Below are positions 44,545-56,685 of a stretch of 64,000 nucleotides of DNA, piece by piece. Within the stretch, counting starts at the first letter, position 1; each line of letters starts with the position of its first letter. This stretch comes from Euglena gracilis (Eukaryota; Euglenida; Euglenophyceae; Euglenales), in contig CP154957.1 in the NCBI GenBank assembly GCA_039621445.1, positions 40,326,011 to 40,390,010 of the forward strand, given 5' to 3'. Made by a program: the position numbers and the translations under genes. Under the pieces are notes generated by a model. It saw only the letters and a list, made by a program, of their open reading frames with translations, did no database searches and was not told where the DNA came from.

Positions 44545-45100
44545 GTTTTGACCCAAAATCAATCAATGGGTTGGCGGCCCAAAACGGGGCGCTGGCGGGT
44601 CGAAAAACGCCCATTTTCGGCTCAAAAACAGTTTTTCCGGGTCCGGGAGGCCAAAAACAACGTTTCGGGCAAATTTTTTTGATTTTTTTCGACTTTTTTG
44701 ACCCGGTTTTGACCCAAAGTCCATTGGTTTCGGGCCCAAAAAACGGGGGGCGGGGGGTCAAAAAACGCTCATTTTTGGCTCAGAAACCGTGCTTTGGCGA
44801 AGATTTAAGACTTTTAAAGTCCTAACACCCTGCGACAAAAAAAAAAAAAAAAAAAAAAAACTCAACAACCACCCAACCCCAACACAACTCCTAAATCTTA
44901 AGCCACACACGGTTTTGGGCCAAGGTTTTAGGGGGGCCTGGGGGCGACCACGGCACCTTCGGCGCCGCGGTCCCCGCCCCCAGGCTCCCCCCAACACTTG
45001 GCCCAAACGCAATTCCTGTCACAAAAACACCTTTTCCGGGTCCGGGAGGCCAAAAAACATGATTTTGGCCAATAATTTTTTTCGATTTTTTTTGGGATTT
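44545..45100. repeat. diverged direct repeats and poly(A)24
   Basis: TTTTTCCGGGTCCGGGAGGCC-type phrases occur at about 44635 and 45028, and GACCCGGTTTTGACCCAAA at about 44541 and 44699. A run of 24 A lies at 44837-44860. No gene. Confidence 0.6.
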
Positions 45101-45279
45101 TTTTCGACTTTTTTGTCCGAAAACAGCTGAGTCTGGCAGTGGAAAAAGTGTTCAAAATGTCCCAAATCGGCCGAAAATCGGCCGTATCTCGGGCCAGGCG
45201 GGGAGTTGCGGGGAAATCAAAATACCTGTAGATAGGGCGTTCCAAGGGCTGGAGATATTTTGAAAATATCGATTTTCTT

Positions 45280-45470
45280 AGGCGGCCGAATTCGCAATTA
45301 AGCTTTTTTTCCTTTGGATGCGCGCAATTGCGCAAATGTACCAAATATATTTTTTTGTAACCCCTGGGACCCTGTACCCTGACACCCAGAACACGATTTA
45401 AGAACCGTTACACCCATCAATTGGAGGGGATTAACTCCCAGTGGTCTGGTGTGCATGCTGCTTACCGGGT
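45280..45470. repeat. dispersed repeat A, copy 3
   Basis: Shares GGCGGCC, GCAATTGCGCAAAT and CCCTGGGACCCTGTACCCTG with 34590-34800, and continues with a similar gagggg/attaactccc segment. Confidence 0.55.
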
Positions 45471-45689
45471 GACGTTAATAGGGCTGGGGGTGAGACTGGT
45501 GCTGTTGTACATCAAACGGGAGAGAGGCACACACCCCTTGTTACGACACTTGGAAACGGTGCTGACGTGCTGCCTGAACTGGCTTGGACACTGCCGCCAA
45601 CGGTGAGAACACACGGGGCCTCATTAGATCACACCACCACAGACACACAGACTACGTGAGGCAGCCGTCACGCAATTGATGTGTGTTTA

Positions 45690-46395
45690 TGCGCGCAATT
45701 GCGCAAATAAAAACAATTGTGTTTATGGGCGCATTTGCGCAAATAAAACGTAAACCGATGATGTTAAAATGACGTGTTGGTGGGCGCAAATGCGCGCACC
45801 AACACATTTGGTGGTGTGCGCATTTGCGCAAATGCGCGCACCACCATAGTTATGTTTACTTGCGCAAATGCGCCCACCAACATGTACTTTTACTTTCTAT
45901 GTTAAAAGACACCAATGAGGACCATGACCCTACAAGGTTTAAAAACGTGATGGGCGTGTTGGTGCGCGCAGTTGCGCAAATAAACACAATTACGTTGGTG
46001 CGCGCATTTGCGCAAATGCGCGCACAAACATTTTATACACCGCTTCAAAATGATGTGTTTCAGAGAGCCTTAACGCACACAAACAAAGTTGTGTTTATTT
46101 GCGCAAATGCGCGCACCAACACACATCAGTTGTGCGATACCATCTCCTCCTCCGTGACAGCTAGCGAACGCAATTCCTCACGTCAACCATTGATTTGCAC
46201 CACGATTACATGCTGATGAAATTTGTGGTGAGAGGTGGTGTGGAGTGTTCACTGGAACACGGCATGTGACTGGCCAAAATTTGCCTGTCTCACGTGTGTA
46301 CATTTGAACTGCGTTTAAGGCCCACCGCGATTGCTGGGTGTGTGAGGAATTGCTATGAGCGTGGTGCGCCTTTTGCGCAAATGCGCGCATCCACC
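45690..46395. repeat. TTGCGCAAATGCGCGCACCA repeat cluster
   Basis: At least eight direct and inverted copies of GCGCAAATGCGCGCACCA-like units. They share the GCGCAAAT core with the hairpins at 35.5-36.4 kb and dispersed repeat A. Confidence 0.65.
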
Positions 46396-46894
46396 GAAAA
46401 GCGACCGGAAGGTGTTCTCGGATTGGGAAGAATTTTGTCTGTCAAATCTTGGACCCCCGGCCGCCATCAACCTTGGAGATCAGGCAGTATTGGTCATTGT
46501 GTGTGGTGACGTCCTGGACACCTTCCCTCCCTCGCATAAACCCATGGTGAACTCTACTGGTGAAGCACCCACTCTGGCCGAAAATAGCCAAAAATGTCAT
46601 CTCAACTTTTCGAAAATTTTAATCAAAATTTTCGACCAAACGGCATCAAAAATATCCCGGGGGAGGGCCTTATCGTTTAACGAGGGGGGGGTCCACCTTC
46701 TTAAACGCAAGCTGATGGGAGTTTCGAAGACATTTTTTTTCGGTGTTTCCTGCTTATTTTTTGGAGTAGGGTTGGGGTTACAATTGTCGTTAAGAAAGGG
46801 ATTATTAGGGTTAGGCCAAAATTAGGAGGCCAGGCCGAATGCAGGCCAAATTCATACCAAAATTTGGCCTAATTTTTGGCTAAAATATAAGTCA

Positions 46895-46965
46895 AAAGGC
46901 CTAACAAACCCCAACACCCTAACCGTATTCCCAAACCTAACCCTAACCCTATCCCTTTCAATTAA
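46895..46965. repeat. CCCTAA-like interstitial tract
   Basis: Degenerate CCCTAACC units (ACCTAACCCTAACCCTATCC), the complement of TTAGGG-type telomeric DNA. Confidence 0.5.
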
Positions 46966-47101
46966 CCCAAATCCCAGCCCTATTCCTGGAGTATGCACAC
47001 CGTACTCCACTTTTGACCAGGCCACCTCTTGTGGACATGGGGAAAACACAGTCAAATTGGGTCCGGGCCCACTTCTTAAATGCAGGGGTGTTTGAACCCC
47101 C

Positions 47102-47533
47102 CAGGGGATTTCTTAAGGACCCCCCGGGGGGGGGGTCCAGCCTCGGGCTGGAAAAAAAGGCTGCTGGCTGGAAACAAGCTGCTGGCTGGACCTCCCCCCC
47201 CTCCGGGGCTGGAGGGGGCTGTCCTTGGGTCGATGAAAAAACAAACTTTTCTGAAACATTTTGCCTTCTCGACATTTTGATGGATGGAGCTAGTGTACGT
47301 GCCAGACATTGAGGGCAAGGAAGCTGTGACGAGAAAAAAAATGCAGGGATAGGTGAGCTGGGCAGCCCAGTTGGCTGGCCCGGCCTCTGGCCGGGCTGGA
47401 CCCAACTTTATTTCACTCGACCCCCCAGGGGGGGCTCCCAGCCCCGATTTGGGCTGCTGGCTGGATTTGAGCTGCTGGCTGGCTGGACCCCCCCCGGGGG
47501 GATGGGGTCCCCTCCGGCTTAAGAAATCACCTG
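47102..47533. mobile_element. MITE-like element with perfect 8-bp duplication
   Basis: Begins CAGGGGATTTCTTAAG and ends CTTAAGAAATCACCTG, flanked by exact GAACCCCC (47094-47101 and 47534-47541). 432 bp, noncoding. Confidence 0.85.
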
Positions 47534-47647
47534 GAACCCCCTCGTTTAACTACTGCCAGTTAAAAGCTGCCATAATATTCTATATAATATGAATGCAATG
47601 CTTGTAATATAATATTGTTGATTTGGTGTGTTACGTGTAGTTTACAA

Positions 47648-47672
47648 CCACACACACACACACACACACACA
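47648..47672. repeat. (CA)n microsatellite
   Basis: Twelve CA dinucleotides. Confidence 0.85.
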
Positions 47673-47790
47673 TGTTGCAGTTGCAGTTTGGAAAATGGAG
47701 AATGAATACTGGGCCAAATGGGTACTCTCCTCTCATAAAACATGGAGGCACAGGATTATGGAAGTGTTTTCCCCAAAACGTGTTACTGCA

Positions 47791-48549
47791 TTAATGGCTA
47801 ATTCCGAGGCAAAAATTTTCGGCCCAGGCAGAGCGCCCGGCAGAAGGCCTCTTGGTACTGGGACTGTAAATTGAAATTAAAATAGTTTTCAGGAGGTTGC
47901 CTGGTTTGCATGCGTTCATGTACGCCAACTGAAGCTCCAGAGTGGAAGTGAAAGACAATGTGTAACCCCCCCCCAATATAAGAAACCCCTCGCTATTAAG
48001 AAACCCCCGAATATAAGAAACCCTTTGGTCGATTTTCAGCCGACACCCAAATATAAGAAACCCCCGAATATAAGAAACCCCTAGGCTGTTGGACGCTAAT
48101 CCATATATAAGAAACCCCTCATCCCTTGTGAATCTTTCTTTCACCGACATCATTCCCAGATTCAAAAATAACACTCTACCACTTTCTTCTGGACTGATGG
48201 AATGATCCGATTCAGCATAATCATGCTCCAGGGCCTCAGAAGCCATCAGACATGAGGAAAATCCTGCACGCCGTGGTCACATGTACTTAATTACATGAAG
48301 GAACCGAAGGAAGAAAAAGTTCCATGTATAAGAAACCCTTGGTGCCTGCCTTCGACACCCAAATATAAGAAACCCCCAAATATAAGAAACCCTTTGGGCC
48401 GATCGGCCGACACCCCAAAAAAAAATATAAGAAACGGGTTTCTTATATTTGGGGGGGGGGGTTACAGCATCCTCCCTCAAATTCCCCCAGGCTGGTTTTC
48501 AATGCTGCACACCTGCCAGCTTGTGGATGACATGGGAACTGGGATCAAT
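47791..48549 (-). CDS. candidate 3' exons of the gene extending from 50.5-54.8 kb
   Basis: Three minus-strand blocks: 48513-48549 (after ATGTTGCAG, IDPSSHVIHKLA, before GTGTGC), 48180-48234 (after GGCTTCTGAG, ALEHDYAESDHSISPEES, before GTAGAG) and 47791-47928 (after GAGCTTCAG, LAYMNACKPGNLLK, to TAA). Each has coding character and usable splice sites, but the phases do not join directly, so at least one is wrong or an exon is missing. Confidence 0.3.
47963..48118. repeat. AATATAAGAAACCCC minisatellite
   Basis: Six or more units of AATATAAGAAACCCC with a GTCGATTTTCAGCCGAC hairpin between them. Recurs at 48325-48460 with the same GGCCGATCGGCCGACAC-type hairpin. Confidence 0.7.
48325..48460. 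repeat. AATATAAGAAACCCC minisatellite, second block
   Basis: Includes a back-to-back inverted copy (TATAAGAAAC GGGTTTCTTATA). Confidence 0.7.
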
Positions 48550-50069
48550 CTGCAACATGTGACACAAATACGGGAATGAGGAAATGCATAGAATCCTCAA
48601 CAAATCAAATTTCGGATTCTAAAGAGAATAAAGCGGAGCATGAGAAAGGCTGCATTTACATTTCGGAAAAACCCATGACGCATTTTTGCAGAAGATATTT
48701 TTCAATCTTGAATGCATCACACACGCCTTTTCTGTGAAATTCTCAAACAGCTGAAGCGGTTTGATTTAAATAAAGAATGCAACTTTGCCCCTGACCTTGT
48801 TCTAAGCCATTTCGACGTTACTTCGACATGTCACAATCCCCACGAAAATTTCGAGACCCAAATGCCACCTCCCGGTGTCTGTCAGCGTTTCATTCATCCA
48901 AAAAATCATGCCTTTGTTTTTTTTTCTTCATTCCTGATTGGTTAAATCCTTTTGACGGGTTTTCAAATACAAGAAAAACACAGCATAAAACCAGGAACCA
49001 TAAAATAAATCAAACTGTCCAATCTAACCCAGGTGGTCAAAAATTCCATCTGTTAACTTCTCCGTAATGAAGCACAAGAATTGGCGAAGGAAAAAGCTGC
49101 ATTTATCATTTTTTGCTGGAATTGGGAATACCAGCTCAGTTGCTACAAATAAACTTCAGGTTGGATTATTATCTGGGGGAACTTTGTCATTGGGGGGGAA
49201 TGAAAGTCATCACATCAACCTTCACTGTCTTTGGTGGGTTTGGGTTTCTTAGGCAGCAGATGAGGGCTCCCCCCCACAAACATTCTTGTGACCATCGTGG
49301 GCAATCAATTCCCCGAGATGGAGAGTGTGCTTCAAACATGAAGAAAAGCCTGCAAATGAGTCCTCCTTGGATTTGCCAAAATCAATCACAAAACACTTTG
49401 CTTCAACGCAAATGACCTCCTTTCGAGAAAATTGTGGAAAAAATGCAAAAAAATGTGGGGGAAAAACTGCAGGGGGACCTCATTCCTGGTGTAGGGAGGG
49501 TCAGCCAGCCAACAACCTTTTCTCAGCAGCAGCCTTTTTCAGCCCTGGACACCCTTTCCATCGACAAAATTCAATCCTTGCCCAACTGCCTGAAGGGCAG
49601 CTGGTAACGGATTTGTCAGCCTTGTAGAAATGGGTCAAAAATGACAAAAAAAAAGCAAAAAAAGCAGGCCAGCTCAATTTCAGGTCAAACAATCATTTTT
49701 TGTACGTCAAAAAACCTTTTTGACCAATTGCTCAAATATAGTTTTTTTCTTCAGTTTCAGTTTTCAGGCCGACCCGAAATCGCAGCCTCTGAGCTGGACC
49801 TCCCAGGGGTGGTCAAGTCGTGCTCTGACCATCTTCATCTGTCCTAATTTGGCAGACTTTGTCAAAAACTCTGCACTTGAGCTCAAAAGGAACTCAAATG
49901 TGCACTGTTTTCAAAAAAAGCACTGCATTGCTATTATTTTTGAAATTTAATTTATTTTATTGTTTGAGGCATTGGATTCTTCCCTGGCTGAGAAAATGAA
50001 TGTGACAGAAATCAACCAAAAATTTGTGATTTTTATGAAATTTGACTGGCCAAACACACACAGAAACAC
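48550..50069. other. probable intron sequence, nothing recognised
   Basis: AT-rich DNA between candidate exons. No repeat or open frame worth calling. Confidence 0.35.
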
Positions 50070-50125
50070 CTCTTCGCTCCCATCATTTATACGTCGGTTA
50101 ATCACCAAACCAGATGCTGTTACCC
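50070..50125 (-). CDS. candidate exon
   Basis: Minus strand, after CCCCCCAG and before GTGTTT; reads VTASGLVINRRINDGSEE. Its phase does not match exon 50527-50607 directly. Confidence 0.3.
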
Positions 50126-50526
50126 CTGGGGGGTTATTGTCAAGAATGTGTGTATGGCCCAGAAAGACGAAATATTCACGGTAATTCAATGTAGCACTCC
50201 TTTTTTTTGGAGCTGGCCTGATGCTACAGACACATAATCAAACCTATGGCCAACGTCCCCCCCCCCAATATCTAGCCTTTTTTAATGTCTAACTATTTTT
50301 TGGCCTTGCTGTGGCGTTGGAAGCTTCCATGAAAAGAGGCTGATTTTTTTCAAATATTCGTATTTTGAGTGAAATGAGCATTGTTGAGTGTAACTACTTT
50401 TCTCAACTAATTGTGCATATCAATTCCCCCCTTGAGATGATGCCCTTGAGGTTCCCCCCAGAAGATATGTGGTCTGATGCCCAACGGAGATTTTCTGTGT
50501 TTTGGGGACCCAAATGAAACACAGAC

Positions 50527-51888
50527 CTGAACATCAGCAAAGCCCTTGGTGATCTTTCGTAGCAATTCTTCAAATTGGTTTCGAATGCGCTCGATTTCGA
50601 ACTGTGTCTGAGGAGAGAGAGACCATAAACAACACCAACAACAATCAAACAGGAATAAACAGACAAACAATACATTATAAGCCTCATTACCCAGTGTGAA
50701 CAATAAAATGGAAATGAACCAATCATTTAACGACCAGATACAACATAACACCTCGAGACTGAAGGGGGCCAGAAAATTTTCTGTTTTGTGGACCGACAAA
50801 GAGCTGGATACCAAGCCAAAATCCCTTTTTGAAAGAACACAAAAAGACCCATTTTTGGCACTATTTGAACATTTTTCATGAACAAAACACCAAACATCCA
50901 AAAGGCGTCCAATACGTCAGTATTGAGGTGGGTGTTGGGGGGGGGATCTGACCACCCCTGGGGGGGGTAAGGTGGTAGGGATCCAGACCATCCCCCCCCC
51001 TTTGATGCTGGGAGGGAATATCCAAACAATGGCTTCCATACATTCCTGGCCCCAGGGGTTGCTTATATTTGGGGGTTGCTTATAGAGGGGTGTTGCTAAT
51101 ATGGGGGGGTAAAAAAGGAGAAACCTTGACCAAAGCTTGCCCTTGTAGGTAATAGAAACCCCCCAAAACGGGGCTTCTGTTTGGGGAGGGGTATTTCCAC
51201 CTGTTGTTGAACGATTTAACCCGTGCTTTTGTTTATTTTGTCCCAGTCTTCCTTCGCTGTCCTTCTCCCCAGGGGTAGGGTGGGTGAAAGGATAGATTCA
51301 GAGATTTTTAAAACTAAGACAGGGTTAGGGTTAGGGTTTGGGTTAGGGTTAGGCACCACCCACCACTGCCCCCCCCCCCCCGGGTGCCCCCCTTGGGGGG
51401 GTCTGGGGGACCACTTTTGGGGTCAATTTTGGGTTCCAAAAACTTTTCGGCGCTTTGCGACAAAAATAGAGGGAAATCCCTCACCCAACCTCCCCCCTCC
51501 CTGGGGGGAGGGGATCCAGCAGACCCACCCACCTACCCCCTCCCAGGAGTCCAACCTTTAAAACAGTCAGGGGGAAACCGGGACGTGAACTTTTCTGCTG
51601 GAGAAGACTTGAAAAAACCTTTTCACCTTCCAGGGAAATTTTTCAGTGTGAAACTATACCTTGATTGTACACACACACACACACACACAAACAGAATGGG
51701 AGAGAGAGATACCTTTAGAGATCAGAGAGAGAGAGAAAAACAGGAGAAAACTGTGTAGAAATAAAGGAGAACAAACCACTTCCAGGGAAGATCAAAAACT
51801 GGGGGATGGGGGGTTAAAAATGGAAGAGAGAGACAGGGGAACTGAGAGGAGAAGAGAGGGTTTGAGAGGAGAACAGAGAGGAGAGAGA

Positions 51889-51921
<33 letters not shown>

Positions 51922-52029
51922 AGAGAGAGCAGAGAGAGAGGAGAGGAGAGAGAGAGATGAGAGAGTGAGAGGGGAGAAGAGAGAGAGAAAGAGGAGAGGA
52001 GAGAGGACCGCAGAGGAGAGGAGAGGGAG

Positions 52030-52069
<40 letters not shown>

Positions 52070-52118
52070 CAGAGAGGGAGAGAGAGGCGAAGAGAGAGAG
52101 GAGAGAGAGGTGAGAGAG

Positions 52119-52157
<39 letters not shown>

Positions 52158-52176
52158 GAGAGAGACGAGAGAGAGC

Positions 52177-52213
<37 letters not shown>

Positions 52214-52314
52214 GAGAGAGGAGAGAGAGAGAGAGCAGAGATGAGAGAGAGAGAGAGAGGAGAGAGAGACGAGAGAGAGAGGGAAGAGAGAGGAGAGAGA
52301 GGAGGAGAGAGAAG

Positions 52315-52403
<89 letters not shown>

Positions 52404-53532
52404 AGCGAGCGAAAGAGAGAGAGAGAGAGAGAGAGATTATAAGAAGATCCAAAAAAATATGCATTTTATTGCCAAAAATGCAAAAATGACAAAAAATTTG
52501 ACAAAAAAATGGTTTCAGGAAAAAATTGGTCAAAATGAAGAGTTCTCGCAAATCGAAAGAAAAAATCCAAAAAATGCAAATTTTGCCAAAATAAAAACAC
52601 ATAGAAAACAGAAAACAAACTAAACTGCGAAAGATCAGGGGGGTGAACGGGTGGGGGGTGGGGAGGGAGGAAACAAAATGTATGCCTTCCCAGAGCTGAC
52701 GAATTCTTTGAACAATTAGCTGATGCCAGGTTACCACTTCAACGCCCTGGATAATGTGGACATGGGGCTAAAAAATGGACAAAATGGGCAAGGCGCCAAA
52801 AAGAGAACAAATGAATGAAGTGGAAGTAAATATGCTTCCAACTTGTCCTCTGTGTAACTCCCACCGACGCTGAGGGGCAACGCACCGAGGGGTCGTTCAG
52901 CAGGGTCCGGCGGGGAGAGGCAGGCTGCCCACTTTGCCCAAAGCCAGGGAGGTCCTCGGCGTCCTTAACCCTTGCATTGGGGAAGAGCTGTGCTCGTTTG
53001 GGCTTGGCCTGTAGGAAAGGTTCGCAGGGGAGTCATTGCCCATAAGGATGCAAGGTTCCTCCCATCTCCGCACTGGCCGAGGCCAAAATGCATTTGTGAT
53101 TTTTCGTGATTTTCTGTGAACCTTTTTCAGGAAAAAAAAACGTCAGAAATAACATTCTATCCGAGGCTTGGCTTCAATTCGAACTTTGAGGACATTCTCA
53201 TTGAACTTCTGATGACAGATGACAATGTGTAGGACAACGTTGACAGCAACAGGCTCCTTGGCCTTTTGGCTGAAAAAGGGAAGAAAAAGAATACAACTGA
53301 ATGCGTGGATCAAAAGCATTCCTGGGATTAATCAATTCGCACAAATCCTCAGTGTATTCAATGAGAAAAGCCATGGAAGAAATCTTCTCTGTTGGGTTCT
53401 TACCAAGGTAATCAGCGACTCTGGTCCTTTTCCACAAAAACACCCTGCGTTCAGGACTCTCTGCCAATTCACAAGACACAAATGCCGCAAATTCATCACA
53501 ATATTAAATCCAACAATCACAACGTGGTCCAC
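50527..53532 (-). CDS. unassigned host gene, five phase-consistent exons
   Basis: Minus-strand exons with GT-AG borders, all joining in phase 0: 53404-53532 (43 codons; VDHVVIVGFNIV, LVNWQRVLNAGCFCGKG), 53185-53262 (26; AVNVVLHIVICHQKF), 52865-53008 (48; GC-rich, Pro/Arg-rich), 52675-52746 (24; VEVVTWHQLIVQRIRQLW) and 50527-50607 (27; FEIERIRNQFEELLRKI). Lengths are exact multiples of three. The last two have helical, possibly coiled-coil character. I do not recognise the family. The intron 50608-52674 contains the GA microsatellite. Probably continues to 47.8 kb downstream and to 54.8 kb upstream. Confidence 0.55.
51055..51105. repeat. TTGCTTATATTTGGGGG units
   Basis: Two or three units of the minisatellite seen at 3.4-3.7 and 48.0-48.5 kb. 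Confidence 0.55.
51317..51352. repeat. TTAGGG interstitial telomere-like tract
   Basis: Five TTAGGG-type units, one expanded to TTTGGG. Confidence 0.7.
51700..52437. repeat. (GA)n microsatellite, ~740 bp
   Basis: Nearly pure GA with GAGG, GAGC and GACG interruptions, ending in a perfect stretch of ~75 bp. The ORFs in it (Glu/Arg or Ser/Leu repeats) are artefacts. Confidence 0.9.
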
Positions 53533-53889
53533 CTGGAAACAAAAAAAAAACGTTGATCCTTTGTGTTGAATCCTACTGACACCTGGTGGAGGTCTTTAGA
53601 GGCAAGAGACAGGTTGTTTTAAAGAACACAAATTTTTTTTCTGAACCCTCCGCGTCATGCATAAACTTGTGTATTTCTTTGATTTCCGTGAAAATGTAAT
53701 TTCCTTATGACTTGAAACTGACCTGAAACGTTAAAATATTTAAAATCGTCAGAGAAACGTAAACTTCCCAGAGACAGAAATTTGGTTGTACATTAAAAAA
53801 AAATCCTTTAAAATTTGGGAGAGAGCCAATCTTTTTCTGCACAATATTATAATAAAAAACACACAAAATAAAAAATACAACACACAGCT

Positions 53890-54820
53890 TAAAGCTTAAT
53901 CTGATGCTCTGCACCTGGGGCATAGATTTTCTTTGAGAATTCTGTGTTAGATCGTCTCAAACTGCTTCTGATGATTGGGACTGAATGACATTGGATGTTC
54001 AATTTTCTCAAATCAATGCCAACAGCCGTTGTCATCCTCAAACGCTGTTTTGAAAAACCCGGGGGTTCACACAGGTGTAAAATGAATCTATGGTCCGGGA
54101 CCCTGGAACTAAAATTTTCTTCTTCCTGGGCACTTTGCACCGGAAAAATTAAGTTTTTATCATTTGTTTCTCTGCAATTTTTTTTGACAAAAATCGCTAA
54201 AAACTCAATTTTGGACACATTTTGAAGCCCCTCGATAAAATTCCTGCACTTTGCACCAGGGTTTTCCCCTCGGGTCGACCCCCTTCTGCCCCCCTCCCTG
54301 GGGGGGGTCTGGGACCACCACGGTCCTTTGGGGGCGGTACTACGGAAAAAAAAACTGTCCCTTGTGGACCGCCCTGGCGGAAAGTGCAAATTTCAATGGA
54401 CCTCTGGACGAAATGGTTGGTCATTTCAACTCTTCCAAAAAAAACAAGCCCATCCGCCACTCCCCCAGGGATCACCCTTGTGGGGTGTGAAGGAAAAATT
54501 GTCATAAAAAATGGCTACAAAAATGCCCTTAAAAAAAACTCCTCAGCACTCATCCATCCTTACCACTCGTCAATTGCCTGTTTCCCCGGGGAGGGCAGAT
54601 GAGGTCCTCAGCATGAGTTTGGAAACTTCTTTTGCCTTTTTTTTTTTAGCCCCCAAAAGAGCCTCAGGTTCAGGAGGCAGCTACTGCCCACTGCCTCTCA
54701 AAAACCCTGTGAAGCTTCAGAATGGAAGACAAAACGATGCCATAGCTTTTTTGCATCAAACTATTGGGACAATGCACACCTGGTTTGAAGGAGGCGGCAT
54801 TTGGCCAGCAGTTGGTTGAC
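53890..54820 (-). CDS. candidate 5' exons of the 50.5-53.5 kb gene, with a nonconventional intron
   Basis: Exon 54786-54820 follows TATCCTCACAG and reads VNQLLAKCRLLQ. Exon 53890-54066 continues PPGFSKQRL and TTAVGIDLRKLNIQCHSVP; the frame is open to TAA at about 53889, or it may be spliced earlier. The intron between, 54067-54785, has no GT/AG but fits the nonconventional rule exactly. How it joins 53404-53532 is unresolved. Confidence 0.4.
54067..54785 (-). other. probable nonconventional intron
   Basis: On the minus strand it starts AACCAGGTGT (CAG at +4 to +6) and ends ACACCTGTGTGA (CTG at -8 to -6); CAGGTGT pairs with ACACCTG. Removal joins CTTCA to ACCCCC and keeps the frame open. Confidence 0.55.
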
Positions 54821-56685
54821 CTGTGAGGATATTATTAGCGGAGTGGTTTTTTTTTACCTCAAACCTTATGACGGAATATCAGCCGAGAGCGCAGTTGAGC
54901 TGTTTATGTAAAGTTTGGGGGATCACTTTCGAAGCGATGGTTCCAATTGAGCTCACTTTTGGGGGGGACCAAAGGTAATGTCAAGAAAGCTCGCCAAATG
55001 ATGACTGCTGTTGAACAGCCATCGCTCTTTCTGCCACATTCCAAAACACTTGCAAAAAAAACTATCAGAAGAAATTAAAAAAAGCGAAAATGATGGGCAT
55101 CAAGCCACGCCATGCACTCAATCTGCAGAAGCCGCCAACTACTCCAATCCCCCTTTCTGAAGGAAACTGCACTCAAAGAAAATTAAAAACGTCACATACG
55201 GTTGGCAGGGGGGCGACCAGCGAAGTTGCTCAACTCGAAATTCGAAAGATTCGACGACAAGAGTTCAGAATTGAAAAAATCAGCCTGAGCCTGTGGAGAG
55301 GGGTAGGAGTCTAGCTTTCCAAACAATGATGCAGAATTGTGGGACAATGGGGGAAAAATGAAAAAAAAAGAAAAAGATTGGATGCATCTTCGAAAAGCCA
55401 CTTTAACAGGAGAAAATAAATGCAGGCCAGTGAATTTCATCAGTGGTGGGGAGGAGGGGGTGGCACGGACCCTCATCTGAACAATGATGCATGCCAAAAT
55501 AACCGACTTTCCATTTTCGATTTCCAAATATCCCCACGGTCTCGGGTCGTCTCGAAGCAAAAACACTGTGAAGAACACTGGAAAATTATGCCGCCAAGCC
55601 CTGCAGGGAAAAAATTGCCTTGGGGGGTCCTGGGTGGGTTCCCCAGGGGTTCGGCAGGGGGGGGATATGAAACAAGGACACTCAACGAATGCAATGCATA
55701 AAAAAACACAAAACAAAGTGCAAGCTGCATGTGAATTCCCTTCGGAGCTCCCCAGGACTGTACACATTTCTGCTGGAGAGGACTTAAAAAATTTACACCT
55801 CCTCCTGCGAAGAAAGTGGTGCAAACTTGCAAAATGACAGTTGGTTTGCCCGGTTGTGTGTGCATATGTTTCGTAAAATTTGTCAAAAAGATGTGCAATA
55901 TGCAACTTCCAGTTGTCTGGTAGTAGAGCAATTTGTATGTGCAATCACCCAGGACAAAAAAAAACATGCAAAAGCAGTGCAAATTTGCAAGATTTTGGAT
56001 AATGCAAAAAAATGATGCAACTTGCATATCACCCCCTGGGTCGGTCTGGCCCCAGGCCGCCTGGACCCACTTTCCACCCCACCAGGGTGTCGCTTCGTGA
56101 CCCCCGGTGGGAGGGGGTTGTCCAGCTCAGAGGCTGGAAAATTGTGGAAAAGGGCTGGCTGACCCCCCACTCCCCCCCATGAGGGTCCCCGGTTGGAACT
56201 GGCCCAACCCGCGGTTGAACCGGGTACCAAAAGATCGAAGCCCCCAAATGCCCAAAAACTGCCAATTATGCAAAAACACAAATTTTCGACTCCAAATTGC
56301 CCTGGCCAGCCCAACCCCTACCCATTAGACTGGAAAAAGGCTGCTGGTTGGCTGGCTGGCTGGACCCCGCCCCGGGGGGATGGGGTCCACTTCGGCTTCA
56401 GCGACGCCCTGCACCACCTAAATTGCAGACAACCTTCGTCTATTGTACCGGGGAGGGACTCTCAATACAACAAATTTATCCCAAAAATTGACTCGCCTTG
56501 GTTTTGTTCCCCAGCAAATTCAACAGAAATGCCCACCACTGGAGGAGGAGGGTGGGGTGGCCTGCATGTCTCCTCTCCCCCTGCCCCCCCCCCCCCTGTA
56601 CAAAACCAACCTTCACTTAATACCCTGCCCACTACGAGGGAACCAGCACTGAAAGGAAAACGGGTGAGCTTTCATTCCCAGAGCT
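54821..56685. other. intergenic or intronic, nothing recognised
   Basis: Low-complexity and C/G-run DNA between two minus-strand genes. No exon supported. Confidence 0.35.

Noticed and set aside
44620-44680. Minus-strand PPGPGKT resembling the missing RFC P-loop
   Set aside because: The underlying DNA (TTTTTCCGGGTCCGGGAGGCC) is a local repeat that recurs at about 45028 in another frame; the flanking residues do not match RFC.
45690-46395. Regularly spaced repeats resembling a CRISPR array
   Set aside because: Units are degenerate, occur in both orientations and have irregular spacers; the genome is eukaryotic.
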